From: Actinoplanes ianthinogenes
Lineage (GTDB): Bacteria; Actinomycetota; Actinomycetes; Mycobacteriales; Micromonosporaceae
Reading direction: 5' to 3'
NCBI RefSeq assembly: GCF_018324205.1
Contig: NZ_AP023356.1
Span: 6,883,501 to 6,947,500, forward strand
Length of the DNA stretch: 64,000 nucleotides
The position numbers were made by a program, and so were the translations under genes. Positions 42,575-50,469 of this stretch are shown piece by piece; the stretch's first letter is position 1, and every line of letters begins with the position of its first letter. The notes beneath the pieces are model-generated. The model did not search any database. It was not told where the DNA came from and worked only from the letters and a program-made list of their open reading frames with translations.

Positions 42575-43342
42575 TTAGGGGCGGCCGGTCAGGATCCGCG
42601 GACCCGACTCGGTGATGGCGACGGTGTGCTCGGAGTGGGCGGTCCGGGAGCCGTCCGCCGAGCGGATCGTCCAGCCGTCGTCGTCGAACTTGATCTTGTC
42701 GGTGGTCTTGCAGAACCACGGCTCGATGGCGATCGTCAGGCCCGGGTCGAGCTTCATGCCGCGGCGCGGGCGGCCACTGTTCGCCACGTGCGGGGCCTCG
42801 TGCATGGTCCGGCCGATGCCGTGGCCGCCGAACTCGCCGTTGACCCCGTAGCCGTAGGAGTGGGCGACCTCACCGATCGCGGCCGAGATGTCGCCCATCC
42901 GGCCGCCGGGCTGGGCCGCGGCGATGCCGGCCGCCAGGGCGACCTCGGTGGCCTCGATCAGCTTCAGGTCGGCCGGGTCGGGCTCGCCGACGATCACCGA
43001 GAGCGCCGAGTCGGCGACCCAGCCGTCGATGCTGACCGCCATGTCGATGCTGACCAGGTCGCCGTCGCGCAGCACGTAGTCGTGCGGCAGGCCGTGCAGC
43101 ACCGCGTCGTTGACCGACAGGCACAGCACGTTGCGGAACGGGCCGCGGCCGAACGACGGGGCGTAGTCCCAGTAGCAGGACTCGGCGCCGCGCTCCTTGA
43201 TCCGGCGGCGGGCGTGGTGCTCCACGTCCATCAGGTTGACGCCGACCGCCGCGACCTCGCTCAGCTCGGCGAGCAACTCGCCGACGAACTGGCCGGTCAC
43301 CGCCATCCGGGCGATCTCCGCGGCGGACTTGAGCTCGATCAC
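42575..43342 (-). CDS. map: Type I methionine aminopeptidase
   Basis: 255 aa. The five metal ligands are present: two Asp in SIDMAVSIDGWVADSA, His in GEFGGHGIGR, Glu in TIAIEPWF and Glu in SEHTVAI. HGLPH near residue 100 carries the catalytic His. It removes the initiator Met from new proteins. The start is set at GTG 43342 because GGGAGG lies 7 nt upstream and homologues start at this point; the longer frame covers the intergenic region. The gene is divergent from an XRE regulator across 64 bp with a GGTAT-TTTT-ATACC palindrome, so it is probably a regulated second map rather than the ribosomal-operon copy. Confidence 0.95.
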   Translation of the reverse strand: MIELKSAAEIARMAVTGQFVGELLAELSEVAAVGVNLMDVEHHARRRIKERGAESCYWDYAPSFGRGPFRNVLCLSVNDAVLHGLPHDYVLRDGDLVSIDMAVSIDGWVADSALSVIVGEPDPADLKLIEATEVALAAGIAAAQPGGRMGDISAAIGEVAHSYGYGVNGEFGGHGIGRTMHEAPHVANSGRPRRGMKLDPGLTIAIEPWFCKTTDKIKFDDDGWTIRSADGSRTAHSEHTVAITESGPRILTGRP

Positions 43343-43363
43343 GACAGCCTCCCTCTCCGGTGC

Positions 43364-43377
43364 GGTATTTTTATACC
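43364..43377. promoter_or_regulatory. GGTATTTTTATACC palindrome between map and xre
   Basis: Perfect 5-bp arms GGTAT/ATACC around TTTT in the 64-bp divergent spacer. The AT-rich run stands out in this GC-rich sequence and may double as the -10 region. It is the most likely site for the XRE protein. Confidence 0.7.
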
Positions 43378-43406
43378 ACGGGCGGATCGGGGGATATCCT
43401 GCTGGC

Positions 43407-43673
43407 ATGGTTCGCCAACCGCTCACCCCCGCACAGATCGCCGCGGGCCGGCGCCTCGGGGCCGCGCTGCGGGTCGCGCGATCCGGCCGCAGCCTCGTCG
43501 AGGTGGCGGTGGCGGCCGGCATCTCCCCCGAGACGCTGCGCAAGATCGAGGGCGGCCGGCTGCCCGCGCCGGCGTTCGGCACGGTGGTCTGCCTCAGTCA
43601 GGCGCTCGGCGTTCCGCTCAGCGACCTGGCCGACGTCTGGCTGGCGGACACCGCGGTCGACCAGGCGTCCTGA
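43407..43673 (+). CDS. XRE-family helix-turn-helix regulator
   Basis: 88 aa, a single HTH_XRE domain: IAAGRRLGAALRVARSGRSLVEVAVAAGISPETLRKIEGGRLPAP, with the canonical recognition helix in SPETLRKIE. No ligand-binding domain is attached. It is divergent from a type I methionine aminopeptidase gene, a pairing I recall as recurrent in actinobacteria, which suggests it controls map and itself through the palindrome between them. It ends before the convergent GT2 gene with a 34-bp spacer. Confidence 0.92.
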   Translation: MVRQPLTPAQIAAGRRLGAALRVARSGRSLVEVAVAAGISPETLRKIEGGRLPAPAFGTVVCLSQALGVPLSDLADVWLADTAVDQAS

Positions 43674-43707
43674 CCAGGCGCCACCGGCTGACCAGGCGCC
43701 ACCGGGA

Positions 43708-44655
43708 TCAGTCGGCGGTCGGCTCCAGCACTCCGGCGAGTGTCTCCACGCCGCCGCCCCAGGCCGCGGCGAGTACCGCGGCGATGACCGTCACGGCACG
43801 CAGCGCGTGGAAGCCGCCCCGCCCCATCAGCGCGTCCAGCAGGCCCCGCCCGAACGCCCGCGGCAGCGTGCGCTTCAGGTAGTCGGCCTCGGCGCCGAGC
43901 TTCTGGTCCTTCGGCATCAGCCCGGCCATCTGCACCTTGCCGCGGCCCTCGTGGTAGCAGCGCGACATCAGGAACCTGAAGGTCGACCGGGACATCGGCA
44001 CCTCGTGGTCGATCACCGCGTCCGGGACGTACATCCAGTGCCCGCCGTTCACCGCGCTCATCCGCAGGCACAGTTCGGTGTCCTCGGGCCGGTTCTGGTC
44101 GCCGAGCTTGCCGAAACCGGTGCGGAATCCGCCGACCGCCAGGAACGCGTCGCGGCGCACGATCATGCTGGCCGACCAGACGTTGCGGATCGGCGCCGTG
44201 GTCGTCGGCATCCCGGTGTACGACACCCCGACCGCCCAGAGCAGCTCGTCCGGCCACCAGCGCGGGCGGCGCCCCTCCCAGTTCGGGATGATGCCGCCGC
44301 CGGCGCCGACCACCCGCGGGTCCCGGAACGGCGGGATCAGGCCCTGCAACCAGGTGGGCGCGGCCACGGTGTCGTCGTCCAGGAAGGCGATCAGCGGGGT
44401 ACGCGTGTGGAACGCGCCGGTGTTCCGGTTGCCGGAGGCGCCCCGGGCGTACGCGTTCTCCAGCACCGTGATCCCGGGGAACTCGTGCCGGACCCGGGTC
44501 GCCATGGCCGGGTTGTGGTCCACCACGACCACGATCTCCCCGGCCGGATGGGTCTGCCGCTGTGCCGACCTGATGGTCCGGGACAGCGACGCCCACCGCC
44601 GTTCGGTATGGGTGGGGATGACGATGCTGACGGCGGGACTGCCGAAGGGCTCCAA
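43708..44655 (-). CDS. Family 2 glycosyltransferase (mycofactocin/rhamnosyl-type fold, unassigned)
   Basis: 315 aa. GT-A core: SIVIPTHTERRWASL, then EIVVVVDHNP, ARGASGNRNTGAF and FLDDDTVAAPTW, where the DDD holds the metal site. A GG(F)-acceptor segment and PEDTELCLRMSA (E-D-x-D like catalytic base region) follow. The C-terminus has a hydrophobic stretch (AVTVIAAVLAAAWGG) that may contact the membrane. The start is TTG 44655, supported by GAGGAG 8 nt upstream. Not related closely to the two GT2 genes at 1.8-4.8 kb. Isolated from other sugar genes, so donor and acceptor remain unknown. Confidence 0.88.
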   Translation of the reverse strand: MEPFGSPAVSIVIPTHTERRWASLSRTIRSAQRQTHPAGEIVVVVDHNPAMATRVRHEFPGITVLENAYARGASGNRNTGAFHTRTPLIAFLDDDTVAAPTWLQGLIPPFRDPRVVGAGGGIIPNWEGRRPRWWPDELLWAVGVSYTGMPTTTAPIRNVWSASMIVRRDAFLAVGGFRTGFGKLGDQNRPEDTELCLRMSAVNGGHWMYVPDAVIDHEVPMSRSTFRFLMSRCYHEGRGKVQMAGLMPKDQKLGAEADYLKRTLPRAFGRGLLDALMGRGGFHALRAVTVIAAVLAAAWGGGVETLAGVLEPTAD

Positions 44656-44938
44656 GCTGGCTGCTCCTCAGTCAACTGCAAGCGGCGCAGTCATGCGGAC
44701 GGGGGTGGGCGGCTAGACGCTACGTAGCCGTTTCTCACGGACGGAATTGTTGGAACGGGGGACCGGAACTCCTCCGAAAGGGTGAAGAAATGCGCGCCGT
44801 GATCGGACGTTCCCGCACCGTGCTCATTTGCCCTTCCGGTTGCCTCGAATGTCGCCTTTCTCGTTGTGCGGGGCCTGTGATTCCGCCGCGACAACGGCGC
44901 GATATTGCTCACTGGTCCGCCGTGCGAAAATGAGGACG
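44656..44938. other. 283-bp intergenic region, no gene seen
   Basis: Divergent spacer between the TTG-started GT2 and the P-loop kinase. No domain-bearing frame. The sequence is less GC-biased than its neighbours, as expected for promoters facing both ways. I see no clear operator or riboswitch. Confidence 0.5.
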
Positions 44939-45508
44939 ATGAGCCAGGAAAGCCGTGGGAAAGGCGATTCGTGGCCGACGGTCGCGGCCGGTCGCGTCGT
45001 CGCGTGGGCGGCGGGCCGGGGGCCGTCCGCGGGGGACCGCCGGGTGCTCGCGGTCGAGGGCCGGTCCGGGTCCGGCAAGAGCAGCCTGGCCGCGGCGGTG
45101 GCCGGACGGCTGGCCGCGCCGCTGATCAGGATGGATGACCTTTACGCCGGCTGGGACGGGCTGGAGCGGGGCGTCGAGGCACTACGCGACTGGGTGCTCG
45201 CGCCGCTCGCCGCGGGACGCCCGGCGATCTGGCGGCGGTGGGACTGGGCCGCCGGGGAGTATGCCGAGGAACACCGGGTGCCGGACGCGGAGTGGCTGGT
45301 CGTGGAGGGGGTGGGCGCGGGGGCGCTCCCGGCGTACCTCAGTGGGGTGGTCTGGTTGACCAGCCCCGCAGCGGTCCGCAAGCGGCGCGCCCTGGCCCGG
45401 GACGGGGAGACCTATGCCCCGCATTGGGACAGCTGGGCGCGGCACGAGGACGCGTTCTACGCGGCCGAGCCGATCCGTGAGCGGGCCGGCCTGATCATCG
45501 AGAACTAG
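44939..45508 (+). CDS. P-loop kinase, uridine-kinase-like
   Basis: 189 aa. Walker A GRSGSGKSSLAAAVAG lies at about residues 41-56, then RMDDLYAGWDGL, matching the DDFY-type substrate site of uridine kinase and related small-molecule kinases. VVEGVGAG corresponds to Walker B with E for base or metal. A C-terminal helix carries RKRRALARDGE, the LID arginines. Pipelines usually call such proteins 'uridine kinase' or AAA; the real substrate is unknown. ATG 44939 has a TGAGGA site; ATG 44930 is an alternative. The 3' end overlaps the convergent reductase by 14 bp. Confidence 0.85.
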   Translation: MSQESRGKGDSWPTVAAGRVVAWAAGRGPSAGDRRVLAVEGRSGSGKSSLAAAVAGRLAAPLIRMDDLYAGWDGLERGVEALRDWVLAPLAAGRPAIWRRWDWAAGEYAEEHRVPDAEWLVVEGVGAGALPAYLSGVVWLTSPAAVRKRRALARDGETYAPHWDSWARHEDAFYAAEPIRERAGLIIEN

Positions 45509-46331
45509 CGGACCGCGCCAGCAGAGCGGCGACCGACGTCGCCGGGTGCCCGGTGAGGCCGGCGATGTCGGTCGTGACGCCGGCCAGTTCCCCGGCGGCG
45601 ATCGCGGTGTAGGTCGACACCCACGCGTCGAGCTGCCATCGCGGCGCCCCGTAGGACGCCCGCGACGCGTACGCCTCCTCGATCGTCTCCGGGTGATACC
45701 GCGCACCGACGACGGTGGCGATCTCGGCCAGGGTGAGCGCCTCCGGCCCGGTCAGCGCGTAGGTCCGCCCGGCGTGCGCGGCCGGGTCGGTCAGCACCGC
45801 GACCGCGGCGTCGGCGATGTCGTCCTGGGCGACCGCCGCGACCCGCCCGTCACCGGCCGGGCCGCGGATCACACCGTCCGCGCCGGCCAGCATCGGCAGG
45901 AAGTCGGCGTACAGGTTGTCCCGCAGGAACGTCGCGGCGAGCCCGCGCGACCGGATGTGCTCCTCGGTGGCCCAGTGGTCGCGGGCCAGGGTGAAGGTGG
46001 CGTCCGGCGCCGCGCCGTAGAACGAGATGTACACCAGGTGCTCGACCCCGGCGGCCGCCGCCGCGTCGACGAACGTGCGGTGCTGCTCGACCCGGTCCGG
46101 CGTCTCCGACGCCGACACCATCAGCACGGTCCGCAGCCCGGCCAGCGCCGCCCGGCAGGCCTCGCCGTCGTGAAAGGGCGCGAGGCCGGTGACCGCTTGC
46201 GGCAGGCGCGGCGCTCGCGCCGGATCCCGCACCAGCAATTTCTGAGGTACGCCCCGAGCCGCCAGCCGCCTCGCCACCCGCCCGCCGAGTTGCCCGCTCG
46301 CTCCGGTCACGCCGATCCGCTGCTCGTCCAT
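45495..46331 (-). CDS. NmrA-like NAD(P)H-binding oxidoreductase
   Basis: 278 aa. GVTGASGQLGGRVARRLAARG at the N-terminus is the GxxGxxG site, followed by KLLVRDPARA (NADP-type Arg), VYISFYGAAPDATFTLARDHW, and LRDNLYADFLPML, which are typical of the NmrA/QOR2 group (the NxYxD segment). Related proteins act as NADPH-quinone reductases or redox sensors. ATG 46331 is used because it starts at the nucleotide fold. It overlaps the convergent kinase by 14 bp. No visible regulator nearby. Confidence 0.9.
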   Translation of the reverse strand: MDEQRIGVTGASGQLGGRVARRLAARGVPQKLLVRDPARAPRLPQAVTGLAPFHDGEACRAALAGLRTVLMVSASETPDRVEQHRTFVDAAAAAGVEHLVYISFYGAAPDATFTLARDHWATEEHIRSRGLAATFLRDNLYADFLPMLAGADGVIRGPAGDGRVAAVAQDDIADAAVAVLTDPAAHAGRTYALTGPEALTLAEIATVVGARYHPETIEEAYASRASYGAPRWQLDAWVSTYTAIAAGELAGVTTDIAGLTGHPATSVAALLARSASSR

Positions 46332-46549
46332 CCCCCGATCGTCCCCCACGCTCACGCACGGTGATCATCCGGGGGAGGTGTTCCGCGGGTGTTCACCCGG
46401 CCGTCAGCGGATCTGGGTAAGGGGGCGGATGCGGAGCGTGGCCAGGGTGAAATAGGCCTGGACGAGACCGTGCCGGGTGATCGACGGGAGGGTGTGATGG
46501 GTCGTATGGTGGTCCGGCGGTTGAACGCAAGGTAACGGAGGGTGCTCCG

Positions 46550-46873
46550 ATGCTTGGTTCTGTCCTGGACATCAGTACCGCCGACGACGGCAGCGTGGTC
46601 ATTTGCCCGCACGGGGCCGGTGACTCGGTCTGCGGCGCCGAGCTGCGCCTCGCGCTGGTGCACCTGCTGCGCCGGGTCCGGCCGATGGTGCTGATCGTGG
46701 ATCTCTGTGACCTGCCGGAGCCGGACCCGTTTCACGTCGGTTCGGTGGCCGCCGCCTGCGTGCTGGGCGACGAGCACCAGGTGCTGGTCGTGGTGCGCAG
46801 CCCGAGCGGCGCGGTGACCGACCGTCTCACCGCGGCCGGCGTGCCCCGGCAGCGGGTCAACCCGGTCCTCTAG
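46550..46873 (+). CDS. STAS-domain-like protein (anti-sigma factor antagonist type)
   Basis: 107 aa. The pattern SVVICPHGAGDSVCGAELRLALVHLLRRVRP, followed by MVLIVDLCDLPEPDPFHVGSVAAACVL and HQVLVVVRSPSGAVTDRLTAAGV, fits one STAS domain of five strands and four helices. In SpoIIAA-type antagonists a phosphorylatable Ser sits in D-x-S-G; here that region reads DLPEPDPFHVGSV with Ser somewhat shifted, so phospho-control is uncertain. GGAGGG lies 7 nt before ATG 46550. No anti-sigma kinase is adjacent. It shares a CTAG stop with the convergent pilin-like gene. Confidence 0.7.
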   Translation: MLGSVLDISTADDGSVVICPHGAGDSVCGAELRLALVHLLRRVRPMVLIVDLCDLPEPDPFHVGSVAAACVLGDEHQVLVVVRSPSGAVTDRLTAAGVPRQRVNPVL

Positions 46874-48390
46874 CGTTCCTGGACGTTGGTGAGGCCGGTG
46901 CCGGCCGCGATCACCGCGTTCCACTTCTGCAACAGGTTGGCGCCGTCGCACTTGGCCACCTTCAGCGCGCCGATCTTGTCGCCGGCCCGGGTGTAGAGCT
47001 CCGTCTCGCTGGGCTGCAGGCAGTTCCCGGCCGAGTCGACCAGGGTGTACGCCTTGGTGCTGTTCTTGTTCGCGAGGTACCGGGTCCAGGTCACCTCGGC
47101 GGCGGCCGCGCCGCTGCACAGGGTCGTCGTGACGAACTTGCCGGTGTCGGTGGAGAGCGGGCTGCGCAGGCAGAACGTCTTGCCGTAACCGGTCGTGTTC
47201 TTCTTGCCCGAGACGGTGGTGACCTGGCCGATGCCGCCGGTCTTGGTGTTGGTCACCGCGGGCAGCGTCCAGCGCTCGTTCCAGGAGATGCCGGCCGGAT
47301 CCGGGTTCGCGGTGCACGGCCAGGCGATCAGGTACTCGTAGTCGACCTTGCCCTCGGTCACGTCCAGGCAGCGGCCGAACTGCTTGTAGTTCACCAGCTG
47401 CCCGGTGCTCTCCCCGGCCGCGCCCGCGCCGACGCTCGGCTCCAGCGCCATCGAGTCCGCGGCGTTGTACGGATTGGCCGGCGCGTTCGGGCAGGTGGTG
47501 TAGATCAGCCGGGTGCCGGACGCGCCGGGGTTCTGCTGCACGACGCACCAGCCGTTGAGGGTCTTGCCGTCGTCGGTGCCGGCGAACGCCGCGTAGCTGG
47601 CGTGCAGGCTCCAGAGCTGGCGGATCGGCGACTGGGTGGTGGTGTCGTCCAGCGCCACGGCGCACGGCTGGAAGGTGACGTAGCTGAAGGTGCCGCTCGC
47701 CGGCTTGGTGGCGTCCAGGCACATGTCGGTACCGGTGGACTGGTTCGACCGGGGATGGGCGACGGCCATGCTCTTGACGTACGCGAACATCTGCCGCTGC
47801 GGCCGTTGCGGGTCGCAGGTCGTCATCAGCACCGGGTCGCCGGCCGACGGCTGCTCCTGCACGGCGTCCATGCACAGCGTGCCGTCCGGGTAGTTGCGGA
47901 CCAGCCCCGCCGGGACCTGGGCGACCGGCACCCGGAACGGGTAGGTGGCCTCCAGCACCCGGGCCTTGGTGGTCCCGCCGAGGGCCGTGCCACCCGCCGA
48001 GCCGTCGGTGACCACCCGCGAGTTCACCACGGCGGTGGCCGGGGTGGTGGTCGGCGGGCAGGTCATCACCGCCCCGGTCGCGCTGCGGTAGGTCACCTCG
48101 ACCCGGTACGAGCTGCCCGGCGCCCCGGAGATGGCGCCCTCGATCGTCCCGCACGGCAGCCGGCTCAGGCTGCCCTTGCCGTCGATGCCGACGGCCGCCC
48201 GGATCGAGCCCATCGCCACCTGCAGGCCGGCCTCGGCGGAGGCGAGCCCGAGGCCGCGGTCGGCGGTCCGGCGGACGTTGCGCACCTGAGCGATCAGGGC
48301 GGAGCCGAGCAGGCCGCTGACCGTCAGCCCGACGAGCGCGATCAGCATCGCCATCGGCAGGGAGCCACGGTCGTCCCGGTCGTTCGTCAC
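46870..48390 (-). CDS. PilX-like minor pilin fused to a ricin-type lectin region
   Basis: 506 aa. The N-terminus DDRGSLPMAMLIALVGLTVSGLLGSALIAQVRN resembles the class III signal and first helix of pilins or PilX-type minor pilins, although the usual Phe/Met and Glu5 are absent (the segment after Gly is SLPMA). The remaining 400 residues hold repeated disulfide-rich blocks with QLW-type and W-x-x-x-W endings (LCMDAVQEQP, MCLDATKPAS, RCLDVTEGKV, NCLQPSETEL and QKWNAVIAAG), which resemble ricin-B/CBM13 trefoil subunits. It is the last gene of a three-gene operon; the start overlaps the preceding pilin stop by 4 bp (ATGA). Sugar binding at a pilus tip is inferred. Confidence 0.75.
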   Translation of the reverse strand: MTNDRDDRGSLPMAMLIALVGLTVSGLLGSALIAQVRNVRRTADRGLGLASAEAGLQVAMGSIRAAVGIDGKGSLSRLPCGTIEGAISGAPGSSYRVEVTYRSATGAVMTCPPTTTPATAVVNSRVVTDGSAGGTALGGTTKARVLEATYPFRVPVAQVPAGLVRNYPDGTLCMDAVQEQPSAGDPVLMTTCDPQRPQRQMFAYVKSMAVAHPRSNQSTGTDMCLDATKPASGTFSYVTFQPCAVALDDTTTQSPIRQLWSLHASYAAFAGTDDGKTLNGWCVVQQNPGASGTRLIYTTCPNAPANPYNAADSMALEPSVGAGAAGESTGQLVNYKQFGRCLDVTEGKVDYEYLIAWPCTANPDPAGISWNERWTLPAVTNTKTGGIGQVTTVSGKKNTTGYGKTFCLRSPLSTDTGKFVTTTLCSGAAAAEVTWTRYLANKNSTKAYTLVDSAGNCLQPSETELYTRAGDKIGALKVAKCDGANLLQKWNAVIAAGTGLTNVQER

Positions 48391-48950
48391 TGGTTCCGGC
48401 CTTCCGCGCAGACGGTGTCGTTGGTCTTGCTCGCCGTGGCGTCCGAGTTCAGGGCGGTGAACTGGAACGAGGTCTCGCGGGCGGCGTCGTCGGCGGTGAA
48501 CCGGGCGCTCAGCTGGACCGTCAGCTGCTGGCGCTGGTCGGCCCGGCTGCCCGCGGTGAACGTCCCGCTGACCCCGGAGGCCAGCGTGTTCCAGGTGCTG
48601 CCCGGTGTGGCGCCGCTCGCCCAGGTGCGGCGTTGCAGCAGGCCGCCCTGCAGGCGCAGCCCGGTGCAGGTCTGCGCGGCGCCGTCGACGGTGAGGTACT
48701 CCACCCAGTGGCCGTCGGTGTCCGGCTTGCTGATCGCCTTGGCGTACCGGACCTCGTCGTCGAGCCGCTCGAACGCCACGTCGAGGTTGCCCTGCACGGC
48801 CTGGGTGGCCTCGGCCCGGCCGGCGGTGCGGTACATCTGCACGATGCCGGTCGTGAAGATCGCCATGAACACCGCCATCAGCGACATGCTCACCATCAGG
48901 TCGATCAGGCTGAAGCCCCGGTCGTCCGTGTCGTCGCCGGCGGTCAGCAC
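48387..48950 (-). CDS. Type IV pilin-like protein (minor pilin)
   Basis: 187 aa. A prepilin signal, DDRGFSLIDLMVSMSLMAVFMAIFTTGI: cleavage after Gly leaves Phe at +1, but +5 is Asp instead of the usual Glu. The C-terminal domain of about 150 residues has SGVSGTFTAGS and a Cys pair (TCTGL and VCAEG). GTG 48950 overlaps the previous gene by 7 bp. It belongs to an operon with two other pilin-like genes. No pilus motor, platform or prepilin peptidase gene lies in the window, so these would be encoded elsewhere. Confidence 0.8.
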   Translation of the reverse strand: MLTAGDDTDDRGFSLIDLMVSMSLMAVFMAIFTTGIVQMYRTAGRAEATQAVQGNLDVAFERLDDEVRYAKAISKPDTDGHWVEYLTVDGAAQTCTGLRLQGGLLQRRTWASGATPGSTWNTLASGVSGTFTAGSRADQRQQLTVQLSARFTADDAARETSFQFTALNSDATASKTNDTVCAEGRNQ

Positions 48951-50395
48951 GTGCTGTCCGTGGTGATGGTGATCGAGGAGCCGCGGATCTGCGCGGTGTC
49001 GGCGGTGATCCCGCACTGGAAGGTGCTGTACGAGCCGAGCAGGTGCACCCCGCCGGCCAGCGCCTGCACGTTGCCGTAGACGACCGCGTACGAGCCGGCG
49101 ATCTGGATGGCCGGCACCGCGGAGGAGCCGCTGACCAGGCCGGTCGACTTCGGGTTCGCCTTGTTGCCGATCGTCACGCTGGCCGAGTTGACGGTGATCG
49201 TGCCGGTGGCGACCAGCAGCGGGCTGACGTTGGTGGTCACGTTCACCGAGCACGGCACGTAGACCACGGTGGCGGTGGCCGGCACCGACCCGGCCGCGTA
49301 CGTCCAGGTGCCCGAGGTGCAGGCGCTGGCCGGGACGGCGTAGTACCCGGCGCCGGCGGCGGTGGCGGCGCTCCCGCCGGGCGCGTACTGGGACACCACG
49401 CGGACCCAGCTGGGCGACGTGGTGGCGGTCACCGCGACCGGGGCGGGCAGGGAGCTGTCGCTGACGTACTGGCCGGTGACGTACTCGATCCGGGGTGAGA
49501 CGGCCAGGCTGCTGCCCTCGATGCGCAGGTCGGAGTTGGAGTGCACCAGGCCGTTGACGGTCAGGCCGGCCGAGGAGACCCACATCGCGGCCGGGTTGAC
49601 GTAACCGCTGGTGTGGTTGACCCAGATGGCCGCCGGGGTGCCGCCCGACGAGGTCGGGGACACCGACGGGGTCGGCGAGACCGACGGGGTGGGGGATACC
49701 GTCGGGGTCGGCGAGACGGACGGGGTCGGGGACACCGACGGCGTGGCCGAGACCGACGGGCTGGGCGAGGCGGACGCGGACGGCGTCGCGCTGGTCGACG
49801 GGGCGGCCGTCGGCGGCAGCGGGAAGATCGGGTCGTCGGCCGGGCTGACCAGGGTGGCCAGGAAGTAGGAGCAGCGCCCGGCCGGGCAGCCCCGGTCCCG
49901 CCACTGCACGGCGACCACGATCCGGTAGAACTCCATCTTGCCGCTCGCGGTGGCGTTGATCAGGTTGCAGGTGCTGCGGGAGGTGGCCAGCCAGCACCGC
50001 CGGACGTACCAGCTCTCGGTGTAGGCGACCTGGTTCACGGTGACCTGGACCGGGACGGTCGGCAGGGCCGCGGTGGCGCCGTCGCCGGCCTGCGCGTCGT
50101 CGTCCCAGATCTGCTCGCCGTCGGTCAGGTACGACTCGACGCCCGCGACCACCGTCTGGGCTAGGACACCGCCCTGGTCGCGCCCGGTCAGCACGCCGTC
50201 GCCGCCGAGGCCGTCGGTGCGCGCCAGCGCGGCGGTGGCCAGCCGGACGGCGTCCTGCCGCCCGGCGTAGTGGTCGCCGAGGATCTGGCCGCGCACGAAG
50301 AACGCGGTCATCGAGGTGAGCACGATGCTGATCAGCGCGATCGCGACGATCACCTCGATCAGGGTGAATCCGTCGTCGTCAGCGGACCGGTTCAC
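48944..50395 (-). CDS. Large type IV pilin-like protein with Ser/Pro/Thr repeat
   Basis: 483 aa. The prepilin signal is clear: a short leader ending DDDG, then FTLIEVIVAIALISIVLTSM (Phe+1, Glu+5). The next 170 residues form a pilin-like head with paired cysteines (RRCWLATSRSTCNL and GCPAGRCSYF). A repeat region SVSPTP-x6 follows (about residues 210-245), then about 230 residues of beta-rich sequence ending in two Cys. GTG 50395 with GGAG 8 nt upstream is taken as the start; the open frame beyond it is a shadow of the kinase gene. A surface filament subunit or tip adhesin is likely. Confidence 0.8.
   Translation of the reverse strand: MNRSADDDGFTLIEVIVAIALISIVLTSMTAFFVRGQILGDHYAGRQDAVRLATAALARTDGLGGDGVLTGRDQGGVLAQTVVAGVESYLTDGEQIWDDDAQAGDGATAALPTVPVQVTVNQVAYTESWYVRRCWLATSRSTCNLINATASGKMEFYRIVVAVQWRDRGCPAGRCSYFLATLVSPADDPIFPLPPTAAPSTSATPSASASPSPSVSATPSVSPTPSVSPTPTVSPTPSVSPTPSVSPTSSGGTPAAIWVNHTSGYVNPAAMWVSSAGLTVNGLVHSNSDLRIEGSSLAVSPRIEYVTGQYVSDSSLPAPVAVTATTSPSWVRVVSQYAPGGSAATAAGAGYYAVPASACTSGTWTYAAGSVPATATVVYVPCSVNVTTNVSPLLVATGTITVNSASVTIGNKANPKSTGLVSGSSAVPAIQIAGSYAVVYGNVQALAGGVHLLGSYSTFQCGITADTAQIRGSSITITTDSTC
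49655..49780 (-). repeat. SVSPTP coding repeat
   Basis: Tandem 18-nt units with the core GTCGGCGAGACCGACGG encode SVSPTP/SVSATP. About six copies. Probably a flexible, possibly O-glycosylated stalk in the pilin-like protein. Confidence 0.65.
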
Positions 50396-50469
50396 AGCAC
50401 CACTCCGTTCCGCCTCGGCTGACTGACTACTCGGCGTTTGATCGGCAGTTCGAGGTGGATGCTGAGCGG

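Noticed and set aside
49655..49780. Tandem repeats as possible regulatory array
   Set aside because: Period is a multiple of three and in frame with the pilin-like gene; explained as a protein stalk.
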